64,000 nucleotides of DNA, taken from assembly GCA_035610365.1 (NCBI GenBank), contig CM069436.1:9166937-9230936 (forward strand), read 5' to 3'. The notes beneath the pieces are model-generated. The model had not been told where the DNA came from, did no database searches, and was given only the letters and a program-made list of their open reading frames with translations. Position numbers and translations under genes: made by a program. The stretch is from Aquatica leii. Taxonomy: Eukaryota; Arthropoda; Insecta; Coleoptera; Lampyridae. Positions 25,099-37,672 of this stretch are shown piece by piece (the first letter of the stretch is position 1; the number at the start of each line of letters is the position of its first letter).

Positions 25099-25340
25099 CT
25101 TACTTTTCGACTATACCTGCCAAACCTAACTTCTTTTTTTTTTATTTCTTCGGCTTTGTTTAAATCGGGTTCACTAATGTGTATTAAAATACAAAACAAA
25201 AAAAATTTAGCGCTTATCTATTTTGGTTCCAAAAAACTCAAAACAACCAGGTGATATAAAGCTAGTATCAAAGCTAAACTTAAAGCGTTCATTTTCTTTG
25301 AAGTGATGAGTTAAGTTTCGAGCAGTATATTTATAGTAAA
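25099..25340 (-). pseudogene. Inverted matrixin pseudogene B (pieces of exons 5, 2, 1) with promoter
   Basis: On the minus strand the promoter (box and TATA, about 25325-25365) leads into exon 1 with an ATG at about 25292 and the signal-peptide equivalent LSLALILAL. The intron and exon 2 follow, and then the sequence jumps to the first bases of exon 5 (FGRYS, about 25108-25127); exons 3 and 4 are missing. It keeps the transcription start region that pseudogene A has lost. It cannot encode a protease. Confidence 0.85.
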
Positions 25341-25601
25341 TCTAAGACCACGACATCTATTATCGAATACAAATTAAAAAATTGCTTTCACAAAAAAATT
25401 AAAAATGCAATTAATTTCTTGATAACTACCTATTGTTATATTTACAATCTAGAGGCGTTTTATTATGTCGTAAACTGTGACCTTGAGTTAAAATCGGAAT
25501 TAATAAACTAAAAATTGAAAATTTGACAAGCCTAAGTGAATCTTAAAGACGTTAGTCAATTTAAAAGACACACGAGTTAACAAAAAATGTTAATAATTTA
25601 A

Positions 25602-28600
25602 TTCTTAGATGCATAAGCAATATTTTTTCCCAGTTTACATATGCGGGGTCTGTTAGACCCCAATATGATTTTGATAGAAATAACAAATTTTTAACAGTTA
25701 CCTGTTACAAGCTTTATGTCTTACAAACCTTGCACGGCCAACTCACACAGTCGGAGGTAGGGGAGGTTCACAGGAAGTATGCTTAAGGGCACCAGATCTG
25801 ATCCAAGATAACACTTCTGCTTCGATCACGACAGACGATCCAAACTTGTAACTCAATTTGAGGTTCGTAATCCTTATTACTCTGATGTTCGAGTAGCCAA
25901 AATTAGTTAATAGGTAACGATAATCACAGGAAAAAGAAAAATAACAAGAGAGATTAACAATTATAATCACTTTAATGTATTAACGTTGGATACTAATAAG
26001 AATGCACCTATCGATGCTCGAATGGTTTCCACGTAGAATTAACAAATAGCACAGTTTTAATGTAGTAGCGCAGTAAATCGACAATTATACGCTAAATGCG
26101 CAATCCTTAAATATTAGCATGACTAACAATTTTCGTTAACAACTGTAGAAAACTTTGATTTCGCAATACATAAGGTTTACTAGATTATATCGAAGTTCTA
26201 ATACATGAATGCCCGCAGTAGCGGCAACACACACTACACATTGACGTTAGGTCGAAACGAACAGTACAGAAAACGTCGAAGTAAATATTTTTCACACACA
26301 CAGCATGCGATACAGTAAAGTGAATGATTACAGTTACATTATTGGTATATAAGCAATAAATATAATTACGGTCGTTAATATTGATCAAAATTCTGTGAGT
26401 AACTTTCGTGACAACGATATAAAAAAATATTAAGTAAATAAACTCACCCGAAGTCCAGTTTCCACTTCAAAGAAAACGTTTTCCCCGCCAGCGGCCTGTA
26501 ATAATTATTTAAAAGCATATCGTGTCACACACCAACTCACGAAGAATAGTAAGCTACAAAATTAGTATTAATAAATCATTAAGTATTATATAAAAACCCG
26601 GTGTATCGAATACTGTAGGTAGTAATTTAGAACAGGTGGCTGATAACACAATCGACTTCTATTCCCAAAGCAGCATCTACGACGCAGTGTTCGACGAGAC
26701 CTCGATGTTATTTAAGTAGCAGGCCCTCACAACAGCTTATATGCTCGGTAGCATTATTCATTAATGGTACTTATGCATCCTTATTACTGCTTGAAATACA
26801 CAATGGCTGGCAACGTGGTGGGAACCGGCTATCACATTAATATAGAAATTACGAAGGACTCTTAATAGATTGAAGACAAAAATATCTTACCCTGTGCCGA
26901 AAGAATCGTAATAAATTCGCAATCGCCTTATAAATTTGTGTACATCACACGTGATGTTCTTAAAAATTTAAGAATCAATTCGAAATTCTCGGCACCGGCC
27001 CGTTACTGTAGTTGACAGCTTCACGATTTTGTCGTAAAATGACAGTCACGAGAAAAGATCAGTAGAGGGCGTCAAAACCGTAATCTAATTTGAATTCATA
27101 TACAGAGTATTTCGTAATGAAAAATTTCGCACGTAACATACCTTTATATTTAAAATGATATTACATTCTTTTAGAATAATTTACGGTATTACAACAAAGA
27201 AAAAAGAAAAAAAACATTATTCCTTAGATCAATTTATTATTCTTTACATAGGCTGCAAAGTACTACGCTATGTTCAGAGCATACGTTGCATTTGGTTTAT
27301 CTATAGTGATAAACTTCTTCATGGCTTTCTTCGTTTTTAGTAGTAAACTGGTTTGCTGCGATCTTAGTTTCATATAGGGAAGTATTAATTCTCTGCTCAA
27401 ATCTTTGAGAAAAAAACGTCTTTTGTGTGACTTTCCAGTTTGAAAGTTGGGGTTTTGTTTTATAAATAAAATAAATGCGCTCAGACCAGCAATATCCATA
27501 ATATTGCAAAACAATGCAACGTTTCGTTTGGCGTTTGCATGTATATGTTTTCGCTTTTTGATCCATCAGATCAACACCGCCTTTAGTTTTATTGTAATCT
27601 AACATAATGTACGGCTTTCTTTTCTGAGATGTTTCATCAACTGATGTCTCATAATGCATGGTACTGAGTAGCACAACACATTTTTTCTTTTTGGGAACGT
27701 AACTCACCATTGATAGATTATTGCGGAACGCAAATCTAGTAGAATATAATTGTCTCTCTTCGACAGTTTTAATTTCTAATGGAATGTCCCTTTCATTGTC
27801 CATAGTTATGTTTCTAGAACTATTTATTATAGGAGTCACTAGATATTTTACCACGTTTGCTGCAAGATCTCGTTGCACTGATTGATCCGGTTATTTTCCT
27901 ACGTAAATTGTTACAGAAATTCCGTACCCTGTTTTCGGCTCGCACAACCAAAAGATTTTTACACCGTATTTTGAAGGTTTAGACGGTATATATTGTACAA
28001 ATTCACACCTACCCCTAAAAGATAGCAATTGTTCGTCAATAGTGACGTTTTCTTCAGGAACAAGGTTTCTCTTGCATTTACCAATGAACATTTCCCATAT
28101 ATGCTTAATAGCTGCTAATTTATCAGTTTTTTTGTCTTACCGCTCTTGTACGTCTAATCTCTTCAAACCTGTTTACAGCCATAGTTGCACGGTAAATAGG
28201 ATCTGAACGGTCATCAAGAAATAGTTCCCTTATTGAAACATCCCACGGTTCGTTGACTCCAGCTTGAAAAAGAAGTCCCAAGAATGCCCGAAGTTCAATC
28301 ACATCAACGTTTTTTTATTGTGTCTTTTGTTCTGTATAGACTCGTCGTCCTTCTATATTTGTACACAAACAGATTTCTACTAACATTTCTCTTGTTATAA
28401 ACAAATTGAAAGAATCAATAAGCGTTGTAGTTCGAATACGACGGGCGGCTCCAGGGGATACATTCATGACATTATGTGCCTTTACTTTTCCTTGGGGTAA
28501 AGGATTAGATTTCCATATCAAACCGCTTGGAGCAACGTAATTGCCAATCGAATCGTCCATTGCACCCGGGCGTGGCGCTTTTTCATTTGAGTCTTTATCA

Positions 28601-29265
28601 GATAGTCCTCCGCTATTGTCGCTTTCATCACTATCTGTTAGGCCTTCAACGTTTATTTCCGCATCTTCAATTGAAGCAATACTACTCGTCGAACTTACGT
28701 CGTCAAATTCTTCAGCCCATTGTCTAACCACTTCATCAAAATCAAGATCAGTTGGATTTACACTGCGCTTTCTGGTAGCCATTGTAAACAATAACACAAT
28801 CACTCAAAGCAGAAACTGAAAAACTACGTCAGTCTATAGGTATTTATATTGTACGTGTGGGCGTACGTATGCGTGTAAGTGTGCGCGTACGATTGCATTC
28901 CTTCTACAAGTCTCACCAAAATTGGGCAAGTCGGAACGTTATTATTCGCAATCCTGTTTCAACACGAACCTAACTAAAACAAACTAAGCAAATGCAATAG
29001 CAACAGAAACATCTTGCTACTCAAAGATTCGAAAAATTAGCCGGGGTCTCGTAGACCCCATATCTGAAAAGTTGTGGTAGATATGAAAAAAATAATTTTT
29101 TTCATCACTGAATTTGAAATTTAATCAAATTTACTATAATCTGTGTAAGATAACGTGGGTTAGAAGAATTCGCACAGCAATTTGGGTTTAACTATACAAA
29201 CACAGAAATATAACAACAAAATAACGAGCCTAGGGTCCTACAGACTCCGCTTATGCATCCAAGGG
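25602..29265 (-). mobile_element. piggyBac-type transposon B, carrying a solo LTR
   Basis: The left end TTCTTAGATGCATAAGC follows a TTAA (25598-25601); the right end is GCTTATGCATCCAAGGG (29265). Palindromes GGGGTCT-N3-AGACCCC lie inside both ends (25645-25661 and 29043-29059), with a third diverged copy near 29233. The transposase is on the minus strand: MATRKRSVNPTDLDFDEVVR (start 28782) opens an acidic N-terminus. It is followed by LRAFLGLL-type sequence, the first catalytic Asp in TIDEQLLSFRGRC (about 28035) and the third in LDYNKTKGGVDLMD (about 27570-27610). Stops interrupt the N-terminal half, and the region with the second Asp is deleted between about 27890 and 27880. The 1.4 kb solo LTR at 25731-27138 sits inside. 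Confidence 0.82.
25731..27138 (-). mobile_element. Solo-LTR-like sequence inside piggyBac B
   Basis: Fossil. It runs from TGCACGGCCAACTCAC to GTAACA and, read on the minus strand, from TGTTACGTGCG to GGCCGTGCA, a TG...CA pair typical of LTRs. Flanking AACCT and TACCT agree at four of five bases, as expected for an old 5 bp target duplication. A diverged relative occurs at 41604-43105. No coding part is visible; the family (Gypsy or Bel/Pao) cannot be named. Confidence 0.55.
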
Positions 29266-29965
29266 AAATAATCAGATACTTACATATTAAATAAAAATAA
29301 TAAAAACTTGTTAATTACAAATACAACGACAAAAGCAATGATAAGTTAGGAAAAATGTGCCGCCGAATATTTGTAGGGCGGATGATAGCAACATTTTGAC
29401 ATAAACTGATTTCAGCGCCACATTGCACGAGATCCTGAAAGACTTCTAAGACGATTTTGATAAAAGACATGAAAAAATGCACATCATCGTTTTCTCAATA
29501 TTAAATTGATAGAATTTAGCAAATCATTTACAAGCATATTTCTAAATAATATATTAGTAGTAATTGCAATAAAAGTGCTAATAAATTAGTATGTAAGATA
29601 TTTGCTACATTATGACTATAAGCTTAAATCTGAGTAGTTGGAAAAATAATACTAAATGTTAACAAATACATTCAAGCTTGATTATTTCAAACCATAACTG
29701 GTCACAAAGAACGTTCAAATTAACAAAACTTTGAGTTATTGTAAGTATGTGTGTACTTACTTGTGCAACTAAATCATTCAAAGATATTTGCTGAAAATTG
29801 ATCGTTTATCATAAATACTAAAAATACATTCATTCAAATTTGCACTAAAAGTATGCACTTAAATATGCATTTAAAATATGTCTTTTATAAATTTAATTAT
29901 TATTTCTTACATAGGACATTATTGAATAATCGATATGTGTAGTACTCAATACTTAAAAAAAATTA
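29266..29965. repeat. Inverted upstream arm of unit B
   Basis: From about 29449 it matches 17208-17502 joined to 19507-19730 of unit A (for example ATTTGCTACATTATGACTATAAGC at 29600 against 17350). It has one TA (29742-29743) where unit A carries the pogo element. The preceding 29266-29448 and 25459-25601 flank piggyBac B and appear to be one earlier insertion of about 330 bp of unknown type. Confidence 0.75.
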
Positions 29966-32900
29966 TATTTTTTTTTAATGTAACGAAAAGGAATAGCCAT
30001 AACCGCGAGGTCATTGGCTTTATAACTAACTAAATTTGATTATTTATGTAAAAACTATAACTATAGGTACTATAATAAACTTAACAGGTGTGTTTCTTTT
30101 AAGTAACATAGTAATTTATCAATGTTCTTGCACAAAATATCTTTTAATGTGATATTGCTTAGTTGATAAGTTTGTCTAATATCGCTATACTTAGTACATT
30201 CGGTTATTATATGGGTTACAGTTAACGGTTGGTTGCAACATGAAGTACAGTTTGGTCAAACTTTTTTAGTTAATAGATAATCGTGCGTTAGCTTCGTGTG
30301 TCCTATTCTCAATCTGGTGATGGCTGATTTTTCTTTGCGGTTAAGTTCAACGCCGGGTGTCCATTTTATCGGTTCGTCTTTAATGGTTCTAAGGTGGTTA
30401 TTCGTGAGGTTTCTCCAGTGTTGCTTCCATGCTGAAGTAACTTTTTTCTTGAATCTTGCTTTTAGTGCATCTTTGGTATATTGTGTTGTATACTGTTCTT
30501 TGTTGTGTGTTTCTAATTTAGCTAATTGGTCTGCTTTTTCGTTTTGTTCTATACCAACGTGAGAAGGTATCCATATAAATATAATATTTTTATTTTCGCT
30601 GCTTAACTGTACGAGACGGTCTTGAATTCCTTTGACGTATGAATTATCGCTGTACATTTTATTGAGAGATAGTAAAGCACTTAAGGAGTCTACTAACAAC
30701 ACTGCTGATTTAAAAGGTTTACCATTTAGATAATCTAATGCTTTGATTATGGCAAACAATTCTGCAAAAAAAATTAAACTTAGTTTGTTGATTTTATAAC
30801 TTTGGTGTATGTTATTATGTAGTAAAGCACATCCGGTTCCGTCTTCGGTCTTTGATCCGTCTGTATATATATGAGGGAGATGTGTGTATTTGTTTAGGAT
30901 AGCGTTTAATGTATGTTTAATTGTACCAAGAGGAGTTTCACTTTTATTTAAACTTACTAGTTGTAGGTGTATGTTAAAAGACGGGATAAGCCAGGGTGCA
31001 AAATTAAAGTTGTTAATTTGCAAAATGTGGTCAAATTTAATTTCAAAGTTTTTAGGATTTTATACGCACTGATGTTAAAAGGTGGTGAAATATGTTGTTT
31101 GCTAGCGTAGACATTTTGAAATCTTGGAGACGTTATATTACCTAATGTAGTTCGGATGTTGTTTGTTAGCTAATATTGAAGCTGTATAGTTTAAAAGTAG
31201 CTGAGTGCGCCTGTATTTTAATGGAAATTGTCCAGTTTCTGAATACATGCTAATAGTAAGACTAGTTCGAAAAGCATGTGTAGCGTATCGTAGACCATTG
31301 TTGTAGGTTGTATCTAACGGTTTTAATATATTGGGTTTTGCAGTTTGATATACGAAGGAGCCATAATCCATTTTTGATCTTACGAGAGTGTTTACGATTT
31401 TTATTATGGTGTTATCAGTTGAACCCCATCTACTATTACAGATAGTTTTTATTAAGTCTAATGTTTGTTGGCATTTTTTGCGGAGATATTTTTTATGGGG
31501 AACTTACCTTGCTTTTCAATCAAATAGTAGCCCAAGATATCTGTGTTCTTTTACAAATTTAAGGGGGCAGTTATTCATAAATAGACTTGGGTTTTCGTAC
31601 ACTCGTTTTCTGGTAAAATTAATACATTTGTTTTTTCTTCAGAAAAGGATAATCCATTATTTTTTGACCATCCTTCTAGCACATATATTGATAGTTGTAA
31701 CTTTTTTTGGATTTGATTTATGTTTTGATCGTTGTTGTAGATTACTATATCGTCAGCAAACATAGCTATTTTAAGGCCGGGATGGAGCTTGTCGGTCAAA
31801 TCATTAATTGCTACTAAGAATAAAACAGTACTTAAAATAGAGCCTTGAGGAATTCCATTTTCTTGTTTGTATTCTTCTGAAAAGGTACTACCTAATCTAA
31901 CCACAAATGTTTTGGATTCTAAAAAATTTTGAATTAAAAAAATTATATTGCCTTGGTATTTCCATTTTAGTAGTTGTTTTATTATTTTGTATTTCCAGGC
32001 TTTATTGTATGCTTTGTTAATATCAAAGAAAACTGCAATAAGATGTTCTCTGTTAACGATTGCGTTTTGTGTATCACTCCCTAACTGTGTGAGAGCGTCA
32101 ACAGTTGATCGATGTTTTCTAAAACCATATTGGTATGGTGAAATTTTATTTTGTTTTTCTAAGGTCCAGGTGAGACGTTTATTTACTATTCTTTTCATAA
32201 CTTTACAAAGTGTGCTAGTTAGTGAAATTGGTCGGTAACTATTGACGTCTGTTCTAGTTTTGTTTGGTTTTGATATAGGTATGATTATAACTTTTCTCCA
32301 TTGTCTTGGAAAAACGTTGTTTATCCATATATAATTAAAAAAAAGTAACAGTTGAATTTTAAATGAAGCAGGAAGGTGTTTAATCATAAAATAATGAACG
32401 TTATCTATACCGGGAGAAGAATCTTTGCAAAAATGTAAATTATATTTTATAGTTATAGGTAGATTATATTCTTCAGTATTATTGTTTGGTATGAACAATG
32501 CTTGTTTTTTTTATAGTTTTTTTTATACTGTAAAAATTCTGGATCGTAATGGGAAGAATTGGAGTCCACGGCAAAGTTTTTTCTAAGAATGTTTGCTACA
32601 TCTATTTGTGTGGTTATAATATTGTTGTTTATGTTTAATGCGGTTATGTGAAACGGTGTTTGGTGACCTTTTATGCTTTTGATCTTTTGCCATACTTATT
32701 TATTTTTTGATTTACTGTTAATAGAATTTATATATTCGGTCCACGTTTGTTGTTTACTTTGTTTTATTGTTTTTCTTGCAATTGCTCTGTACTTTTTGTA
32801 TTCTATAGTGCATTCATGGTTTTATACTTTATATATTGTTTGAAAGCAACAGCTTTGTTTTGAACGGCTGTTTTGCAGTTTTGTGATCACCATGGTACAT

Positions 32901-33735
32901 AATGTGACCGATGTCTATTTCCAGTTTGAGGTATTGCTTTTTGAACTGCTTGAATGATAATGTTGGTTATACTATTGTTCATTATTTCTATATCGTCTGT
33001 AGGATTAAAGATATAGTGATTGTTTATGATTTCAGTTTGAAAAATATCCCATTGAGTCTGTAGCACTCTCCATTTTTTTGGGTAATTTGTTGATGTTTGT
33101 GTGTTAGTGTTTGTGCTGGATATTATTATCGGGCGATGGTCGCTATCATAAAAATCATTTTCTACTGTCCATTGAAGTTTAGTGGTTAGTTTTGGATGGC
33201 TTAGTGATAAATCTATTGTCGTAAACTTATTTGTTTTACTGCAAAAATGGGTTGGTAAGCCGGTGTTTAGTAAAGTTATATGCGATCTATCTAGAAGTTT
33301 TTCTACAATTTTACCTTTGCTGTTAGAGTCAGATGATCCCCAATGTGTACTATGTGAGTTAAAATCGCCCATTATAATATAAGGTATAGGAAGTTGTTCA
33401 ATAATTTCATGTATTTCTTCTGTGTTTAACTGATAGTTGGGTGGTATGTATATATTGCCAATTGTTATTTTTTGTTTTAAATAAAGAACTGTTGTTGTCG
33501 CTTCTAATGTAGTAGTAAGAGGAATTAATTCAAAATGTATGTCTGACTCGATAAAAGTGCATATTCCACCGCTAGCGTGTTCTGTAATACGTGGTTTGTT
33601 GTGGATATTATCCTTGGAAGTATTGTGTCTTTCTTTGAAATGTGTTTCTTGAATGCATAATGCTACAGGTTGATGTTTAGTGGTAAGTATGCGAATGTCG
33701 TTTATATGGGCAAAATGAATGACATCAAGTGCGCT
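29966..33735 (-). mobile_element. I/Jockey-group LINE with RNase H domain, 5'-truncated
   Basis: Minus strand. The order from 33735 down is: AP-endonuclease (LCIQETHF, then MGDFNSHSTHWG at 33372 and SDHRPI), reverse transcriptase (32498-31575) with YRPISL, FFDINKAYNKAW, NGIPQGSILS and active site FADDIVIY, a thumb region (31371-31138), and RNase H (31023-30256) with TDGSKTEDGTG, VDSLSAL and WIPSHVGIEQNEKAD. A C-terminal Cys/His cluster (CTSCC, HIITEC; about 30240-30200) ends the protein. An A-run tail (29960-29975 on this strand as T) closes it. Stops separate endonuclease from polymerase and polymerase from RNase H, and the start of the endonuclease is missing. RNase H places it in the I/Jockey group; the exact clade is open. 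It interrupts the inverted arm of unit B. Confidence 0.85.
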
Positions 33736-33793
33736 TGAATTTTTTTAATATTTTCTTATACAAAAGCGATACAAAAATGGACTAACGACTACG

Positions 33794-36013
33794 CTAAGTG
33801 CAGATATTAATAAAAAATTGTTTCCGACATGCATCCTCTTCCTTGTCCGTTTCTTGACGTGCTTTGACTTTGCCACGAAGAGTTGAAAGTGCCGATCGAT
33901 GTTCTTGTAGCCAAATCTTCACGTATGGCCGCGGATTGAAGTCGGCAACTGGAGGGCCATTAATGGAGATGAACATCAAATCTGACACATTTTCAATAGT
34001 TAGGCGAGTTCTTAAATCGGTTATTGTGAGATTCATATCGAAAAACTCCCGTTCACAATCAGCTGTTGTTGTTGGAAGTATGTTCAGCGTTTTTAAAAGA
34101 ATGGAAGAAGCATTTTGCGTGCGGAAGTCTATTACACTTTCAAATTCAGGTAGACCAAATCGGCGTGCCACTTTTTTAACTTCATCTTCTCCCTTGGTGT
34201 CACTAGTGACTGTTTTGAATATTTCGTCAATCACCTACAAAACAAAAAATCTTATAAATGTTTACCCATTATCTCTCCTGTAATCAAGGTTGAAATTATA
34301 GTTCGTAATCTCCCTTACCTTTAGGTCTTCTAAAATTGTGTTGTATGTAGGGTCATTAAACAAACGCTGTCGCATCCTGTCAACCAAATTCTGCAAGAAT
34401 TGCAACCCGTTGATCCCTCCTCCTGACTTTGTTATTGTGACATTTGTAACTTTGACACCTTTGAAGGCTCCGATTTGAATTGCCTCTGTTACTTCCTTTT
34501 CTTTTTCACTAGGTTCAGCTTTCAGGCTTTCCAGAACTCTAATGGTTCGACACATCTCGGATTGAGCACGCATGAGTGTTGTTTTTCTTGATTGCAGTAT
34601 TCAGGATAACATTCCCAGTTCACAAAGAACGTCGTAGAAGAGTCCAAGTTCTTGTAGAAATGACGAAGATTCTAATTATTTTTATAGTCCCGTTGCTGTG
34701 GCATTGAGAGTTTGACTAACGTGTGTATGAATAGCCGGATAATTGTTTCAAACAGCTTTTATAGTACGGAAACTGCTTGCAGATCAACTTACATTTAAGA
34801 CACGACCTATTTTCCTCATTTCAATGCCTACCTCCATACAAGTTTCTTCCAAACCCCTCGAGTTCTTAGGGGATTGATGGTAATAAGTAACGGGAAACGC
34901 CAGTACAATCTTTTAAGACGTCGTTGATCGAAAGTTCGACGCGATGACATAAACAGTGCCAGAGAAAAAGGTGTGGTATCTTCTTACATAGTTTTGCAGC
35001 GACTCCAGCTTTCCTTCTTGTCATTACACTCGCTCCATCGCTTGCAAACGCAACCCAATTTTTCAGTGCGAACGTTTTTGATATTCCTAAACGTTTTAAG
35101 CAGGACCAGAGAACTTTCTCAATCGTTGTTGCATCTTGTCTATGGAGCTCAATCAAATCTAAGAATGCTACAATGGGAACCTCTGCATTAAAATACGATG
35201 AAATGTATACAATAAGAGTGCACTTGGTGCTCAACGTGGTTGATTCGTCCACCATTATAGTGAATTTTGAATTTGATTTTACAAGGTGTGAAATAAGTCG
35301 TTTACGCATCTCTTTTGCAATGACATTAACCATTCGCGAGGCAGTTATTCGACTGTGTAAAAAGATCCCATATTGAATCCATCGATTTGCTGAAGTTCAA
35401 CAAGTTCTTCAAATTGCAGAAATGGGCAATGATTCTTTGCCATACAGTACACTGTATTAAAAAGTCTCACGTTGGCGTCCATTACTTTTTCAGATGCATG
35501 TTCGAACATCTTATCCAAAACTTTTTCTTCGCTCTTGTTCATTATGCTTTCCGCAATTATGTGAGATTTGCTTTCTGAATGCTGTTTGATTTTAGTTCTC
35601 AAAGATGCGAGTTGATTTTTCCTATTACTTAAAGCAGCCATGATTCCATAGTCTACCCATTCAGAGGAGATTCGAACTTTACCATCAGAATTAGATTTTT
35701 CAAATTGAATGACGTGTTTTGCTTTAATGCAAACACTACATCCTAGTTTTCCATCCTTACAAGCCAACCATGAATTTTTTGTCTGAAACTCTGTCGCCTG
35801 TTCACTAGTCCACAATAAAATCCAAATTTTTGATCTTTCTAAAATATTCTCATCACAAGGAATAGGACAATTGCTACTCTTTGACGAGGGCACGGATGGA
35901 CCAGCGCTAGCAGCATCAACATTATTTACCTCAACTGCAAATTTATTTTTCTTAGCTTGACTTGTCGAGAAGAAACTGAAGAGCGTGCCGCGTTTATTAG
36001 AATTCGCACTCAT
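33794..36013 (-). mobile_element. hAT-type transposon or its coding remnant (KIAA1586/ZBED-like)
   Basis: The minus-strand protein starts at 36013 with a long basic N-terminus. A zinc-binding region (WLACKDGKLGCSVCIKAKH, about 35770-35715) resembles the KIAA1586-like hAT group. The hAT catalytic part follows with FTIMVDESTTLS (about 35260), VAFASDGASVMTRRKAG (about 35055) and WHCLCHRVELSINDV (about 34955). The C-terminus at 34234-33794 is a hAT dimerisation domain (LPTTTADCEREFFDMNLTI). There is a frame change near 35345 and a stop-rich patch at 34860-34580, so it is broken. A small GT-AG intron may lie at about 34236-34262. Terminal inverted repeats and an 8 bp duplication could not be found. 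Confidence 0.75.
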
Positions 36014-36662
36014 TTTTCATTTAGTTGATTTAGTATGTTAACAAAAATTAATTAACTTACAAACTCACGGTAAACCGCACAATGTATTCAATAAGTCAAG
36101 AATCAATCGCGTATTGGACAAACCGTAAGCAATGATATATTCTATTATACTGATGATTAGCAGCAATTTGTTTTACGACAAATCACGATGTGCGTTGCGC
36201 ATGTGCGCATGCTGAGAGCATCCTAACGGCACAGAAAAAACACCTACGAATGCAGAAGTGACACTGTCCGTATCGCACAGATACCAATTTTTAATGCGAA
36301 AATATGTACTTTCTTTCAAGATGGCCGTCAAACTAAAATCTAAAAATGAACTAAAACTAAACTAAAAGATGATGAGAAACTGCCGAATCTGGCGCAAAAA
36401 TTGCTTAATATAACACATTTACAAGAAACTAGTATATTTTATTTTATATATTGGATATTTTTAATAAACAGCATCGCTTCCTTTTAAGATGGCGACCTGG
36501 CACATCAAACATCAAAAAAACCGCCGTCAATGTCACTTCTGCATCCGTAGGTGTTTCTTCTGTGCTAACGGCAAGCTTGAGAGTATACGCAGTATGTCTA
36601 AAATATCCTTGGAGTATACGGCGTATATGGAGTATACCCTATGGAAATACGGCTGCATTTAA
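36014..36662. other. Non-coding DNA with a 50 bp inverted repeat
   Basis: AACACCTACGAATGCAGAAG (about 36239-36258) with neighbours recurs in reverse complement at about 36531-36555 (CTTCTGCATCCGTAGGTGTT); the matched arms span about 50 bp and lie about 270 bp apart. Both are close to an AAGATGGC phrase. This may be a small inverted-repeat element. It ends where the forward arm of unit B begins (AATATTGTTGCGCC). Confidence 0.6.
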
Positions 36663-37604
36663 ATATTGTTGCGCCAAGTAATTATCAAATATAATCAATA
36701 TTTATAATTTATTTAAAGAATTTATTAATACATACATTGTTTGTTTGTTAACGTTTTATGTAAGAAATAAATAATAAAATTTAGGAAAGACGCATATTTT
36801 AAATGCATGTTTAACTGCATATTTTTAGTGCATATCTTTATATATATATTTCTTGTGTGCGCGTGTATGTCCCTAAACTCCTTCTAAACGACTGGACCGA
36901 TTTTGATGAAATTTTTTGTGTGTGTTCAAGTGGATTTGAGGATAGTTTAGATTCAGAAATAAACCCGGCAGATGGCGCTGCAATCGTTATATAGGTTATT
37001 TATCTATACTGCAAGTAAACTGCTGAATCGACTGGAAGGAATTTTTGTGTATGCATTTATTCATTCATTTCTTACTTTGTTTAATATCCTAATCGCTTGG
37101 TATATCATGCAGGGCAACGTCTGTCGGGTCCGCTAGTTTCAATGTATATTTTAAATATTTTTTATTTATAGGTTTATAAGAAACGAACGATTTTCAGCAA
37201 ATATCTTTGAATGGCTTAGTTGCATATATAAGTACACACATACTTACAATAACTCAAAGTTTCGTTATTTTGAACGATATTTGAACGTTCTTTGTGACCA
37301 GTCATGGTTTGAGTTTGAATATATTTGATAATATTTAAAGAGTAATTCTTCTAACTACTGATCATTAAGTTTGGAGTCAAAATGTAACATATCTTAAACA
37401 ATTAATTATATGTACTCAGCAAATTACTTGTAAATGATTTGCAAAATTTTATCGATTAATAATTGAGAAAACGATGATGTACACTATTTCAGAAGTGTTT
37501 AGTTATCAAGATTGTGTTAGATTGTAAATATAAGAACACTTATCAAAAAATTAATTGCGTTTTTCATTTTTTTGACGAAAGATTTTTTTAATCTGTATTT
37601 GATA
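36663..37604. repeat. Forward upstream arm of unit B, split by a Helitron
   Basis: It follows 20075-20705 closely, up to the promoter of copy 4. The GTTGCGCCAAGTAATTATCA phrase opens both arms. The only large difference is the 302 bp insertion at 36835-37136. Confidence 0.8.
36835..37136 (+). mobile_element. Non-autonomous Helitron-like element, 302 bp
   Basis: It begins TCTTTATATATATATTTC and ends GGGTCCGCTAG, the 5'-TC and 3'-CTAG termini of insect Helitrons, and sits between A and T with no target duplication. The corresponding arm of unit A (near 20240) reads GTGCATATTTGAATGTAT without it, and rejoining the flanks here gives GTGCATATTTCAATGTAT. There is no coding capacity. The central words AAACTCCTTCTAAACGACTG and AACCCGGCAGATGGCGCTGC are of the kind seen in widespread insect copies. 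Confidence 0.85.
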
Positions 37605-37672
37605 ATCGATGTCGTGGTCTTGGATTTAGTATAAATATACTGTGCGAAACTTAACTCTTTACTTCAAAGAAA
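37605..37672 (+). promoter_or_regulatory. Core promoter of matrixin copy 4
   Basis: The box ATCGATGTCGTGGTCTTGG (37605-37623) and TATAAAT (37630-37636) lie 43 bp before the ATG at 37673. The sequence is identical to that of copy 3 over the box and TATA. A TGATAA touches the box at 37600-37605. Confidence 0.75.

Noticed and set aside
33794-36013. hAT remnant as a domesticated host gene
   Set aside because: The catalytic region is interrupted by a frame change and a stop-rich patch, so there is no sign of constraint.
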